Assembly: GCA_944385765.1 (NCBI GenBank)
Contig: CALWYL010000016.1
Coordinates: forward strand, 1-38,332
Length of the DNA: 38,332 bases
Origin: an uncultured Oscillospiraceae bacterium
GTDB taxonomy: Bacteria; Bacillota; Clostridia; Oscillospirales; Oscillospiraceae
Reading direction: 5' to 3'
A model generated the notes under the pieces. The model had not been told where the DNA came from. It searched no databases and was given only the letters and a program-made list of their open reading frames with translations. The translations under genes were made by a program, and so were the position numbers. Each line of letters starts with the position of its first letter. Position 1 is the stretch's first letter. This document shows, one piece after another, positions 1 to 6,276 of this stretch.

Positions 1-94
1 ATCTCGGGTCCCTCAGGCCCCCGCGGGACTGGTCCACCCGCTTCTCTGCCGGATAGGCGCAGGGGAGGGCCCTGCGCATGGCAGTTCCACCCCA

Positions 95-118
95 TTTCTT
101 TGGTCTTGCCCAAAGAAA
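95..118. repeat. Inverted repeat, TTTCTTTGG / CCAAAGAAA
   Basis: A 9-bp perfect inverted repeat (95-103 with 110-118) encloses a 6-base loop. A second copy of the right arm follows at 132-140, so the left arm could pair with either copy. It lies in noncoding sequence. It resembles a small dispersed palindrome, but whether it recurs in the genome cannot be seen from this window. Confidence 0.6.
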
Positions 119-471
119 CGGGAGTGGAGCCCCAAAGAAAGGCGCTTTCGTTGTAACATGGCGTCTGCAAATACGCCGTAGTCGGATAACGGCCCGCATC
201 GCCGGCCGCGCGTTGCTCCCTGCGGTCGCGGCGCTGCCGGACTGATATCTATGCCGGTAGCGCCGGCGCTGACTTGCGGAAAGTTGAAGGGTTGCACCCG
301 CGCGGGGCGCGCTCTGCCTCCGGACGCAGTCCGGTAGCGCCGCGAGCGAAGCGAGTTATGCGCGTTCGGCGGTGGGCAAGGCCATCCGACCTCGGCGACC
401 TCAACCTGCCGCCGTACCGGGCCCGCAACCTCCCGACCACCGGCCCCAAGCGATTTTCTCTTTGGGGGTCC

Positions 472-511
472 GGGGACATTTCTTTTTGACAAGCCAAAAA
501 GAAATGCCCCC
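472..511. repeat. Long hairpin, GGGG-x-CATTTCTTTTTG stem
   Basis: A 12-bp perfect stem (477-488 with 495-506) is extended across one mismatch by GGGG (472-475) with CCCC (508-511). The loop is ACAAGC. The core shares the TTTCTTT/AAAGAAA theme of the repeat at 95-118. It is not followed by a T-tract on either strand, so it does not look like a standard intrinsic terminator. Confidence 0.65.
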
Positions 512-522
512 GTTTACCGCCC

Positions 523-541
523 CCGGGGCCTCCGGCCCCGG
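523..541. repeat. GC-rich hairpin CCGGGGCC/GGCCCCGG
   Basis: An 8-bp perfect inverted repeat with a TCC loop lies 46 bases upstream of the siroheme gene start, directly after the 472-511 hairpin. It would fold strongly in a leader RNA. No function can be assigned. Confidence 0.5.
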
Positions 542-586
542 AAATCCCCTGCCCTCCGGGCAAATCTCTTCCAGAAAGGAGCACCC

Positions 587-1192
587 ATGCCTCTCTTTCC
601 CATTTTCCTGGACCTGCGCGGCAAAAAGGTCCTCATCGTCGGCGGCGGCCATGTGGCGCTGCGCAAGGCCGAGCGCCTCGCGCCCTACGGGGCGTCCATC
701 ACCGCCGTGGCGCCCGAGTTCGCCCCCGGATTCGCCGCTCTGGGCGGCGTCACGGCGCTGGAGCGCCGCTTCCAGCCCGGCGACGTGGAGGGCTCGGCCC
801 TGGTCATAGCGGCCACGGACGACGCCGAGCTCAACGCCGCCGTCAGCGAGCTCTGCGCCTGGGAGGGCATCCCCGTCAACGTGGTGGACGACCTCGCCCT
901 GTGCAGCTTTGTGTTCCCCGCTCTGGTGCGCCGGGGTGAGCTCTCCGTGGGCATCAGCACCGGCGGCGCCAGCCCCAGCGCGGCGCAGTACATACGCCGC
1001 CTGGTGGAGGAGCAGGTGCCCGATGGCTTTGAGGAGATTCTGGACTTCCTGGCCGCGCGCCGCGCGCAGCTCAAGTCGGCCCTGCCGGCGGAGCGGCGCT
1101 CCGCGGCCTACGCCGCGCTCTTCTCCCGCTGCATGGAGCTGGGCCGCGCGCTGACCGACGGGGAGTTCGCCGGTTTTATGGAGGAGATATGA
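587..1192 (+). CDS. Precorrin-2 dehydrogenase / sirohydrochlorin ferrochelatase (CysG N-terminal / Met8 type)
   Basis: This 201-residue cytoplasmic protein is of the family that oxidises precorrin-2 to sirohydrochlorin with NAD and, in many members, inserts iron to make siroheme. The N-terminus MPLFPIFLDLRGKKVLIVGG matches the family opening, with a Rossmann dinucleotide site GGGHVALRKAERL near residues 18-30. The middle carries the family's INVVDD-like stretch (here IPVNVVDDLALCSFVFPALV) and a STGGASPSAAQYIR segment near residue 125. The length is normal for a stand-alone enzyme. AAAGGAG five to eight bases before the ATG supports this start. It overlaps the next gene by 4 bases (1189-1192, ATGA), so translation is probably coupled and both proteins act in sequence. 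The ferrochelatase activity is inferred. Confidence 0.9.
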   Translation: MPLFPIFLDLRGKKVLIVGGGHVALRKAERLAPYGASITAVAPEFAPGFAALGGVTALERRFQPGDVEGSALVIAATDDAELNAAVSELCAWEGIPVNVVDDLALCSFVFPALVRRGELSVGISTGGASPSAAQYIRRLVEEQVPDGFEEILDFLAARRAQLKSALPAERRSAAYAALFSRCMELGRALTDGEFAGFMEEI

Positions 1193-2658
1193 GTACAGGC
1201 AAGGTCTATATCACCGGCGCCGGCTGCGGCGGCGCCGGGCTGCTCACCGTCCGCGCCCGCGAGCTGATATCCGGCTGCGGCGCGCTGGTATACGACGATT
1301 TGGTCCACCCGGACATCCTGGCCCTGGCCGGGGCGGGCGCCGAGCTCATCTATATGGGCAAGCGCGCCGGCCAGCCCTCCGCCCGCCAGGAGGACATCTG
1401 CCAAAAGCTCATAGAGCTCGCCCACGCCGGGCTCACGGTGGTGCGCCTCAAGGGCGGCGACCCCTTCGTGTTCGGCCGCGGCGGGGAGGAGCTGCTCGCC
1501 CTGCGCGCCGCGGGCATACCCTGCGCGGAGGTGCCCGGCATCAGCTCCGCCCTGGCCGTGCCCGCCGAGGCGGGCATCCCCCTCACCCACCGCGCACTCA
1601 GCCGCGGCTTCCACGTCGTCACCGCCCACACGGCGGACACGGCCGACGGCCTGCCGGAGTACTTCTCCCGCCTGGCCTCCCTGCCGGGCACACTGGTCAT
1701 ATTGATGGGCCTCTCCCGCCTGGAGCGCATAGCCGCGCGCCTGCTCGGCTCCGGCGCGCCGCCGGACACGCCCGCGGCCGTCATCTCCGGCGGCAACACC
1801 CGCAACCCCTCCGCCGTACGCGGGACGCTGCGCGACATCGCCCGCCTGGCCTCCGAGGCCGGCCTGGAGCCCCCCGCCGTCATCGTGGTGGGCCAGGCCG
1901 CGGCCCTGGAGCTCAGCTCCACCCTGCCCCTGGCCGGCGTGCGCGTGGGCCTCACGGGCACGGCCCCCTTCCAGGCCAGGCTGCGCCCGCTGCTGGAGGC
2001 CGAGGGCGCGGAGGTGTTCACCGCCGCGCTCAGCGAGGTGCTGCCCCTGGAGAGCGGCTTCGACGTGGAGCGCCTTGCCGCCGACTCCTGGGCCGTCCTC
2101 ACCAGCGCCAACGGCGTGGACGCCCTCTTCGAGCTGCTCTCCGGCGCCCGCATGGACCTGCGGCGGCTGCGCTGCCGCTTTGCCGCCATCGGCGAGGCCA
2201 CGGCCTCCCGCCTGGCCGCCCATGGCATCTACGCCGAACTGATACCCCCTCAGGCCACCACGGCCTCCCTGGCGGAGTCCCTGCTGGAACGCGGCGGGGC
2301 GCGGGAGCTCTACCTGCTGCGCTCCCAGCGCGGCGGGGAGGAGCTGCCCCGCGCCCTCTCCTCGCGCTTCACGGTGAGCGACATAGCGCTCTACACCGCG
2401 CGGCCCTGCGCGCGCGTCACCGCCGCCGCGGCGCCCTATACCGCCCTGGCCGACCACCTGGTGTTCCCCAGCGCCGGCGCGGCCGACGACTTCTTCGCCT
2501 CCGGTGGGGAGATAGCCGCCCGCACCGTCCCCGTGGCCATCGGCCCCATAGCCGCCGCCGGCCTCGCCGCCCACGGCGTCCCCAACGCCCTGGTGCCGCC
2601 GCAGATAGGCCGCGCCCACATCGTCTCCGCCCTGCTGGAACTGCACCGCGGGCGCTAG
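1189..2658 (+). CDS. Fused uroporphyrinogen-III C-methyltransferase / uroporphyrinogen-III synthase (CobA-HemD)
   Basis: This 489-residue bifunctional enzyme makes precorrin-2, the substrate of the upstream gene product. Residues 1 to about 240 are a SUMT domain with RLKGGDPFVFGRGGEE near residue 86 and EVPGISSALAVPAEAGIPLTHR near 115, both SAM/substrate-site hallmarks. Residues from about 245 to the end are a HemD domain, recognisable from the GLTGTAP start, the WAVLTSANGVDALF stretch near 305, and the closing HGVPNALVPPQ segment. CobA-HemD fusions are common in Clostridia. The first glycine-rich loop reads GAGCGGAG where the family usually has GAGPGDPG, a small deviation in the SAM-binding motif. 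The gene is followed by a strong terminator. Confidence 0.93.
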   Translation: MSTGKVYITGAGCGGAGLLTVRARELISGCGALVYDDLVHPDILALAGAGAELIYMGKRAGQPSARQEDICQKLIELAHAGLTVVRLKGGDPFVFGRGGEELLALRAAGIPCAEVPGISSALAVPAEAGIPLTHRALSRGFHVVTAHTADTADGLPEYFSRLASLPGTLVILMGLSRLERIAARLLGSGAPPDTPAAVISGGNTRNPSAVRGTLRDIARLASEAGLEPPAVIVVGQAAALELSSTLPLAGVRVGLTGTAPFQARLRPLLEAEGAEVFTAALSEVLPLESGFDVERLAADSWAVLTSANGVDALFELLSGARMDLRRLRCRFAAIGEATASRLAAHGIYAELIPPQATTASLAESLLERGGARELYLLRSQRGGEELPRALSSRFTVSDIALYTARPCARVTAAAAPYTALADHLVFPSAGAADDFFASGGEIAARTVPVAIGPIAAAGLAAHGVPNALVPPQIGRAHIVSALLELHRGR

Positions 2659-2664
2659 GCGCAA

Positions 2665-2696
2665 AAACCCCGGGAGCCCTCAGGCTCCCGGGGTTT
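2665..2696. terminator. Bidirectional intrinsic terminator
   Basis: A 14-bp perfect stem (2665-2678 with 2683-2696) has a CTCA loop. AAA/TTT flank the GC core, and five A residues at 2663-2667 become a T-tract on the minus strand. It sits between the convergent ends of cobA-hemD (plus) and the kinase gene (minus), so it probably stops both. Confidence 0.88.
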
Positions 2697-2718
2697 GTCT
2701 CTCATATCGATTCCGCGC

Positions 2719-3333
2719 TCAGTCCCCCACGCGCTCCCGCGCCGCGTCCACTATGATGTCCACGCAGCGCTCAATGCCCAGCTTCCCGGAGTCGAGGCAG
2801 ATGTGGTAGTTCTCCGCCGCGCCCCAGATGCGCCCGGTGTAGTGCCGGTAATAGGCCCGGCGCTTGTCGTCCTTCTCCTTCAGGCGCTTTTCCGGCGTGT
2901 CGGTGCGCTCGCCGTACAGCCTGACTATCCTGTCGGCGCGCATCGCCTTGTCCGCGTGGATAAAGGTGTGCAGGCAGTCGTCCCGGTCCCGCAGGGCGTA
3001 GTCCGAGCAGCGGCCCACGATGACGCAGTGCCCCTTGTCCGCCAGGTCCTTGATGATGTTGTTCTGGATGATGTACAGCTGGTCGGACATGGGCAGCGTG
3101 CCGTTGTAGCCTCCGGCCGCGTTCATCACCCAGCTGAAGAGGAAGCTGTTCGTCGAGCAGGCGTACTCTCCGCTCTCCAGTATGTAGCTCTCGGCGAGGC
3201 CGCTCTCGGCCGCTATCTTCTTCACGAGCTCCTTGTCGTAATAGGCCCAGCCGAGCCTCTCGGCCACTTCCTTGCCCACCGTGCGTCCTCCGCTGCCGAA
3301 CTCACGGCTCACGGTTATCACTTTCACGCTCAC
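2719..3333 (-). CDS. Cytidylate kinase-like family protein
   Basis: This 204-residue protein belongs to the cytidylate-kinase-like P-loop family that is common in Clostridia and separate from the housekeeping Cmk. The N-terminus KVITVSREFGSGGRTVGKEV contains the variant Walker A loop (GSGGRTVGK, residues about 12-20). CVIVGRCSDYALRDRDDCLHTFIHA in the middle matches the family's second conserved block, and the C-terminal half has the Arg/Lys-rich lid-like segment KRLKEKDDKRRAYYRHYTG followed by YHICLDSGKLGIE. A GGAGGG motif lies 10 bases before the ATG. It stands alone, divergent from the CarD-family gene. The true phosphate acceptor is unknown. Confidence 0.85.
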   Translation of the reverse strand: MSVKVITVSREFGSGGRTVGKEVAERLGWAYYDKELVKKIAAESGLAESYILESGEYACSTNSFLFSWVMNAAGGYNGTLPMSDQLYIIQNNIIKDLADKGHCVIVGRCSDYALRDRDDCLHTFIHADKAMRADRIVRLYGERTDTPEKRLKEKDDKRRAYYRHYTGRIWGAAENYHICLDSGKLGIERCVDIIVDAARERVGD

Positions 3334-3357
3334 GACGATCCCTCCTTTTCCATTTAC

Positions 3358-3386
3358 ATTATATCACATCCCGCGCATTTTGCACA
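3358..3386 (-). promoter_or_regulatory. Promoter of the cytidylate kinase-like gene
   Basis: On the minus strand a perfect TATAAT (3358-3363) lies 25 bases before the start codon. The -35 position, 17 bases upstream (3381-3386), reads TGTGCA, a weak match. The -35 falls inside the perfect inverted repeat at 3375-3396, which suggests regulator control. Confidence 0.6.
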
Positions 3387-3396
3387 GGCAAAATGC
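3375..3396. promoter_or_regulatory. Candidate operator palindrome GCATTTTGC-N4-GCAAAATGC
   Basis: A perfect 9-bp inverted repeat (3375-3383 and 3388-3396) is separated by four bases. It overlaps the -35 of the minus-strand kinase promoter and lies 34 bases upstream of the plus-strand carD -35. The symmetry suits a dimeric DNA-binding protein. A short T-run at 3401-3406 also allows a plus-strand terminator reading, but no plus-strand gene ends here. Confidence 0.45.
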
Positions 3397-3429
3397 CCGG
3401 TTTTTTGTCCCCGCGCCGAAAAAAAATCC

Positions 3430-3458
3430 TTACATCCCGCCCGAATTTGTGTTAAAAT
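3430..3458 (+). promoter_or_regulatory. Sigma-A-type promoter of the CarD-family gene
   Basis: TTACAT (3430-3435), a 17-base spacer and TAAAAT (3453-3458) make a good vegetative promoter 50 bases before the start codon. Confidence 0.75.
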
Positions 3459-3508
3459 AGCTTATATCAGGTTAAAGCGGCCCAATCGGGCATTTCAGAG
3501 GCGGTAAA

Positions 3509-4012
3509 ATGTATAAAGTAGGCGAGCTGATATTTTACGGCGGCACGGGCGTGTGCCGGGTGGAGGGCATAGAGGAGCGCCGGGAAAAGGGCGTCTCCCG
3601 CCCCTACTACGTGCTCAAGCCCACCTGCCAGGACGGGACAATCTACATACCGGTGGACACCAAGGTCTATATGCGCCCCGTCATCTCCCGCGAGGAGGCC
3701 GAGCGGATAATAGACGCCATCCCCGGCATCAAGGCGGAGGCCATACAGGAGCGCAGCTTCACCCAGCTGGCGGCCCGCTATGAGCAGCTCATAGCGGGGC
3801 ACGACTGCGAGTCGCTGGTGCGCCTGGTCATGTCCATCCACGCCAAAAAGCAGTATGCGGAGAGCCACGGGCGCAAGTTCGGGCAGATAGACGCCCGGTA
3901 TATGAAGCGCGCGGAGTCCCTGCTCTACGGCGAGCTGTCCGCCGCCCTGGGGCTGGAATACGACAAGGTGCAGCCCTACATAGCCCGGCGCGTCTCGGAG
4001 ATGAAAAGCTGA
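3509..4012 (+). CDS. CarD-family transcriptional regulator
   Basis: This 167-residue protein is of the CarD/CdnL type, which binds the RNA polymerase beta subunit and stabilises open promoter complexes. Residues 1 to about 60 (MYKVGELIFYGGTGVCRVEG through IYIPVDTKVYMRPVISREEA) match the Tudor-like RNAP-interacting domain, including the typical G-x-G-V-C-x-V turn. The remaining residues are mostly helical with many Tyr and Arg residues, as in the DNA-binding C-terminal domain. GAGGCGG lies five bases before the ATG. It is a single-gene unit with its own promoter and terminator. It could control stable RNA or growth-phase genes, but targets cannot be inferred from position. Confidence 0.9.
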   Translation: MYKVGELIFYGGTGVCRVEGIEERREKGVSRPYYVLKPTCQDGTIYIPVDTKVYMRPVISREEAERIIDAIPGIKAEAIQERSFTQLAARYEQLIAGHDCESLVRLVMSIHAKKQYAESHGRKFGQIDARYMKRAESLLYGELSAALGLEYDKVQPYIARRVSEMKS

Positions 4013-4049
4013 AACCGGCAGGAAGCCATGAACTTCCTGCCGGTTTTTT
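4012..4049 (+). terminator. Intrinsic terminator after the CarD-family gene
   Basis: A 14-bp perfect stem (4012-4025 with 4033-4046) with a 7-base loop is followed by a run of six T residues (4044-4049). The stem begins at the last base of the stop codon. The minus-strand manA end lies 9 bases beyond, so the hairpin may also serve that strand weakly. Confidence 0.88.
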
Positions 4050-4057
4050 CATCTCCC

Positions 4058-4990
4058 TCACACGTGCGAGAAGATGAGCTCCATCTTCCCGTGCATGTCC
4101 ATCTCGCCGTATCCCGCCGGGGCCACCAGGTGGTCGCCGGCCCTCACCTCGAGACCGTCTATCTCCCCGTCCCCGGATATCACGCTCACATCCACGAAGG
4201 GCCGGTCCCAGCCCAGCTTCGCCGCTCCGTCCAGCGCCGCGTGGTAGACGGAGTAGTATTTGCAGCGCACCAGCCTCGTCACCTCGGCCCCGGAGACGCG
4301 GCGGGTCTCCCTCTCCGGCTCATGCGGCACGAACGGCACCGTGGCCACCGCCAGGCTCTGCTCTATGTGCAGCGGCCTGGGCCTGCCGTTCTCCAGCCGC
4401 CCGTAGTCGTAAAACCTGTAGGTCACGTCGCTGCTCTGCTGGGTCTCCAATATCATCGTGCCGCCCTTTATGGCGTGTATGCAGCCCGGGTCTATCTGGA
4501 AGAAGTCGCCCTGGCGTATGGGCACCTCGCGCAGCAGCTCCTGCCAGCGGCCGGCCTCCACCATGGCGCGCAGCTCCTCGCGCGTGGCGCAGTTGTGGCC
4601 GATTATTATCGTGCTGCCCGGCTCGCAGTCCAGCACATACCAGCACTCCGTCTTGCCCAGCGAGCCGTGCTCGTGCGCCGCGGCGTATTCGTCGTCCGGG
4701 TGCACCTGCACGCTCAGGTCCTCCCGGGCGTCCAGTATTTTGATGAGCAGGGGGAAGCTCTCCCCCTCCAGGCCGCCGAAGAGCTCCCGGTGCCCGCGCC
4801 AGAGCGAGCCCAGGGTCTGCCCCTCCCAGCTGCCCAGCATGGGGCAGTCCCCGTTGGGGTGTGCGCTGATGGCCCAGCACTCCCCGGTGTGATTGCTGGG
4901 TATGTCGTAGCCATAGGCGCGCCTCATGCGCTCCCCGCCCCATATCTTCTCGTGGAAAAGCGGCCGCGGCCGCAGCAGCTCAGCTCCCAT
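4058..4990 (-). CDS. manA: Mannose-6-phosphate isomerase, class I (short Firmicutes form)
   Basis: This 310-residue cytoplasmic zinc enzyme interconverts mannose-6-phosphate and fructose-6-phosphate. WGG near residue 17, SVQVHPDDEYA with His97, KTECWYVLD with Glu115, and FFQIDPGCIHAIKGG with His172 provide the expected metal ligands. The arginine/tyrosine segment QQSSDVTYRFYDYGR near residue 184 also matches the family. The length equals the usual short Bacillus/Clostridium form. The first codons overlap the end of the upstream ROK kinase gene by 11 bases, so the two are one operon. The pairing matches gmuE-gmuF of the Bacillus subtilis glucomannan operon. With the mannosidase genes nearby, its likely job is to feed released mannose into glycolysis. 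Confidence 0.94.
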   Translation of the reverse strand: MGAELLRPRPLFHEKIWGGERMRRAYGYDIPSNHTGECWAISAHPNGDCPMLGSWEGQTLGSLWRGHRELFGGLEGESFPLLIKILDAREDLSVQVHPDDEYAAAHEHGSLGKTECWYVLDCEPGSTIIIGHNCATREELRAMVEAGRWQELLREVPIRQGDFFQIDPGCIHAIKGGTMILETQQSSDVTYRFYDYGRLENGRPRPLHIEQSLAVATVPFVPHEPERETRRVSGAEVTRLVRCKYYSVYHAALDGAAKLGWDRPFVDVSVISGDGEIDGLEVRAGDHLVAPAGYGEMDMHGKMELIFSHV

Positions 4991-5873
4991 GTTGCACCTC
5001 CTCCAGGGCGTCCGCCGCCAGGCGCAGGCAGCCCATTATGCCCTGCCTGCCGCCGAGCGAGCTGGACACGATGTAGCTGTCCAGGTCGTTCAGTCCCTTG
5101 CCCTTTATGTAGCCGCCGAGCTGGCGGTTCACCTCGGCGCGTATCAGCGGCAGCAGCTGCTGCTGGTTCATCACGCCTCCGCCGAGCACGATGCGCTCGG
5201 GGGAGATGGTGTAGATATAGCTGCACAGCGCCTGCCCCAGATAGTAGGCCTCCAGCGCCCACACGGCCTCGCAGTCGGCCAGCTCTGCCGGGCTGCGGCC
5301 CCAGCGGCTCTCGATGGCGGGCCCGCAGGCCAGCCCCTCCAGGCAGCTGCCGTGATAGGGGCACACCCCCCGCACCATGGGGTCGTCCGAGCGGCGGTTC
5401 ACCGGTATGTGCCCGCACTCGGGGTGTATCATCCCGTGGTGCGGCTTGCCGTCCACTATTATGCCCACGCCTATCCCCGTGCCCACGGTGATGTATATGC
5501 TGCAGCCCAGCCCGCGCGAGCAGCCCCAGGTGGCCTCGGCCAGGGCGGCGGCGTTCACGTCCGTGTCTATGCCCACGGGCACGCCCAGTGCGTCCTGCAG
5601 GCAGCGCATTATGGGATAGTTGCGCCAGCGCAGCTTGGGCGTGGTGGTGATGCAGCCGTAAGTCTGCGAATTCCTGTCCAGGTCCAGCAGCCCAAAGCAG
5701 CCGACGCCCAGGGCGTCTATCCCCCTGCCCTGGAAGAACTCCAGTATCTGCGGCATGCAGCGCGCCGGCTCCGTGGTCGGTATGCTCACCGACTCCAGCA
5801 CGCTGCCGTCCTCCCGGCCCAAGGCACATATCATCTTTGTGCCCCCGGCCTCTATAGCTCCTAAGTAAGACAC
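4980..5873 (-). CDS. ROK-family sugar kinase (fructokinase/mannokinase type)
   Basis: This protein of about 297 residues is a ROK kinase phosphorylating a hexose with ATP. SYLGAIEAGGTKMICA at the start is the ATP-phosphate loop, DTDVNAAALAEA near residue 125 carries the catalytic Asp region, and HPECGHIPVNR followed by CPYHGSCLEGLACGPAI is the zinc-binding signature of the ScrK/YdhR/GmuE branch. A GTG at 5873 is preferred as start: the in-frame ATG at 5891 lies just before AGGAGG, which is correctly placed (six bases) for the GTG. The gene precedes and overlaps manA. Fructose or mannose is the likely substrate, with mannose favoured by the neighbouring mannosidases. Confidence 0.9.
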   Translation of the reverse strand: MSYLGAIEAGGTKMICALGREDGSVLESVSIPTTEPARCMPQILEFFQGRGIDALGVGCFGLLDLDRNSQTYGCITTTPKLRWRNYPIMRCLQDALGVPVGIDTDVNAAALAEATWGCSRGLGCSIYITVGTGIGVGIIVDGKPHHGMIHPECGHIPVNRRSDDPMVRGVCPYHGSCLEGLACGPAIESRWGRSPAELADCEAVWALEAYYLGQALCSYIYTISPERIVLGGGVMNQQQLLPLIRAEVNRQLGGYIKGKGLNDLDSYIVSSSLGGRQGIMGCLRLAADALEEVQHGS

Positions 5874-5980
5874 GATGCCCCTCCTGCACATATAGTTGTC
5901 GTTGGATTTAAGCCCACGCTATCACAGCGGCATTGGGCAAACAATCCCGTAAAGGGAACTTCTAAGTATGTACAGGGTAG

Positions 5981-5986
5981 ATTATA
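5981..5986 (-). promoter_or_regulatory. Candidate -10 of the ROK kinase/manA operon
   Basis: A perfect TATAAT is read on the minus strand 108 bases before the GTG start. No good -35 stands 16-18 bases upstream (TAGAAA is the best), which suggests an activator-dependent promoter. A TCTACCCT motif ends directly at this box. Confidence 0.4.
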
Positions 5987-6103
5987 TCTCTTACATATCT
6001 ATTTTCTACCCTTATATATTGATTAAAAAGAAATTTCTATCCTTCTTATACTATACTTTTTACTCATTTAGGTATAGAATAGATACACCGAAATTGTATA
6101 TTC

Positions 6104-6132
6104 TTGTATGTTCTCAAAATAGTATGTATAAT
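6104..6132 (+). promoter_or_regulatory. Promoter of the yesM operon
   Basis: TTGTAT (6104-6109), a 17-base spacer and a perfect TATAAT (6127-6132). Transcription would start near 6139, which rules out the in-frame start codons upstream of that point. Confidence 0.78.
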
Positions 6133-6276
6133 AACCGCAGAAATTGTTTGCCGCGCCGCTCATCAGCCGCACCGCCGCACAGTTGGGGAGGTCTCTTTGG
6201 CGGTCCCGGCGGGGGGCGCCGGCCCTGGGGGGTGGCCGGTCTGAATAGCAAGAGAGCAAATCGCTACTTTTTCCAC

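Larger units (their letters stand above)
1..586. other. Noncoding palindrome-rich intergenic region
   Basis: No convincing gene lies here. The open frames on both strands give low-complexity Arg/Pro/Gly-rich translations without a recognisable family. The stretch holds several inverted repeats (95-118, 472-511 and 523-541, listed separately), a second copy of an arm (CCCAAAGAAA at 109-118 and 131-140), and two copies of the 12-mer CCGGTAGCGCCG near 252 and 330. I found no convincing promoter. The last 15 bases carry the ribosome-binding site of the following gene. The left edge may belong to a longer intergenic segment outside the window. Confidence 0.6.
5874..6276. other. AT-rich divergent control region between ROK kinase and yesM
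   Basis: No gene is seen here. The part from about 5965 to 6135 is strikingly AT-rich against the surrounding GC-rich DNA. It holds a candidate minus-strand promoter (-10 at 5981-5986), the plus-strand yesM promoter (6104-6132) and three copies of a TCTAYCCT motif (inverted at 5974-5981, direct at 6005-6012 and 6036-6043). About 140 bases of GC-rich leader follow before the yesM start. Confidence 0.65.

Noticed and set aside
13..492. A 159-codon minus-strand frame at the left edge
   Set aside because: Composition is Arg/Pro/Gly-rich with no recognisable domain, and it crosses the palindromes at 95-118 and 472-511, so it is treated as noncoding.
1..586. Riboswitch upstream of the siroheme genes
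   Set aside because: I see no cobalamin-riboswitch B12-box or other recognisable aptamer core; only generic hairpins are present.
1108..2664. A 518-codon minus-strand open frame opposite cobA-hemD
   Set aside because: A low-complexity Gly/Ala/Gln-rich shadow of the real fused tetrapyrrole gene. It has no start signal.
3375..3406. Palindrome plus T-run as a plus-strand terminator
   Set aside because: No plus-strand transcript from an identified gene would reach it, and four bases (CCGG) separate the stem from the T-run. An operator role fits better, with modest confidence.
5968..6276. N-terminal extension of YesM from 5968
   Set aside because: The first codons precede or overlap the promoter at 6104-6132, and the extension would put about 100 unlike residues before the first membrane helix.
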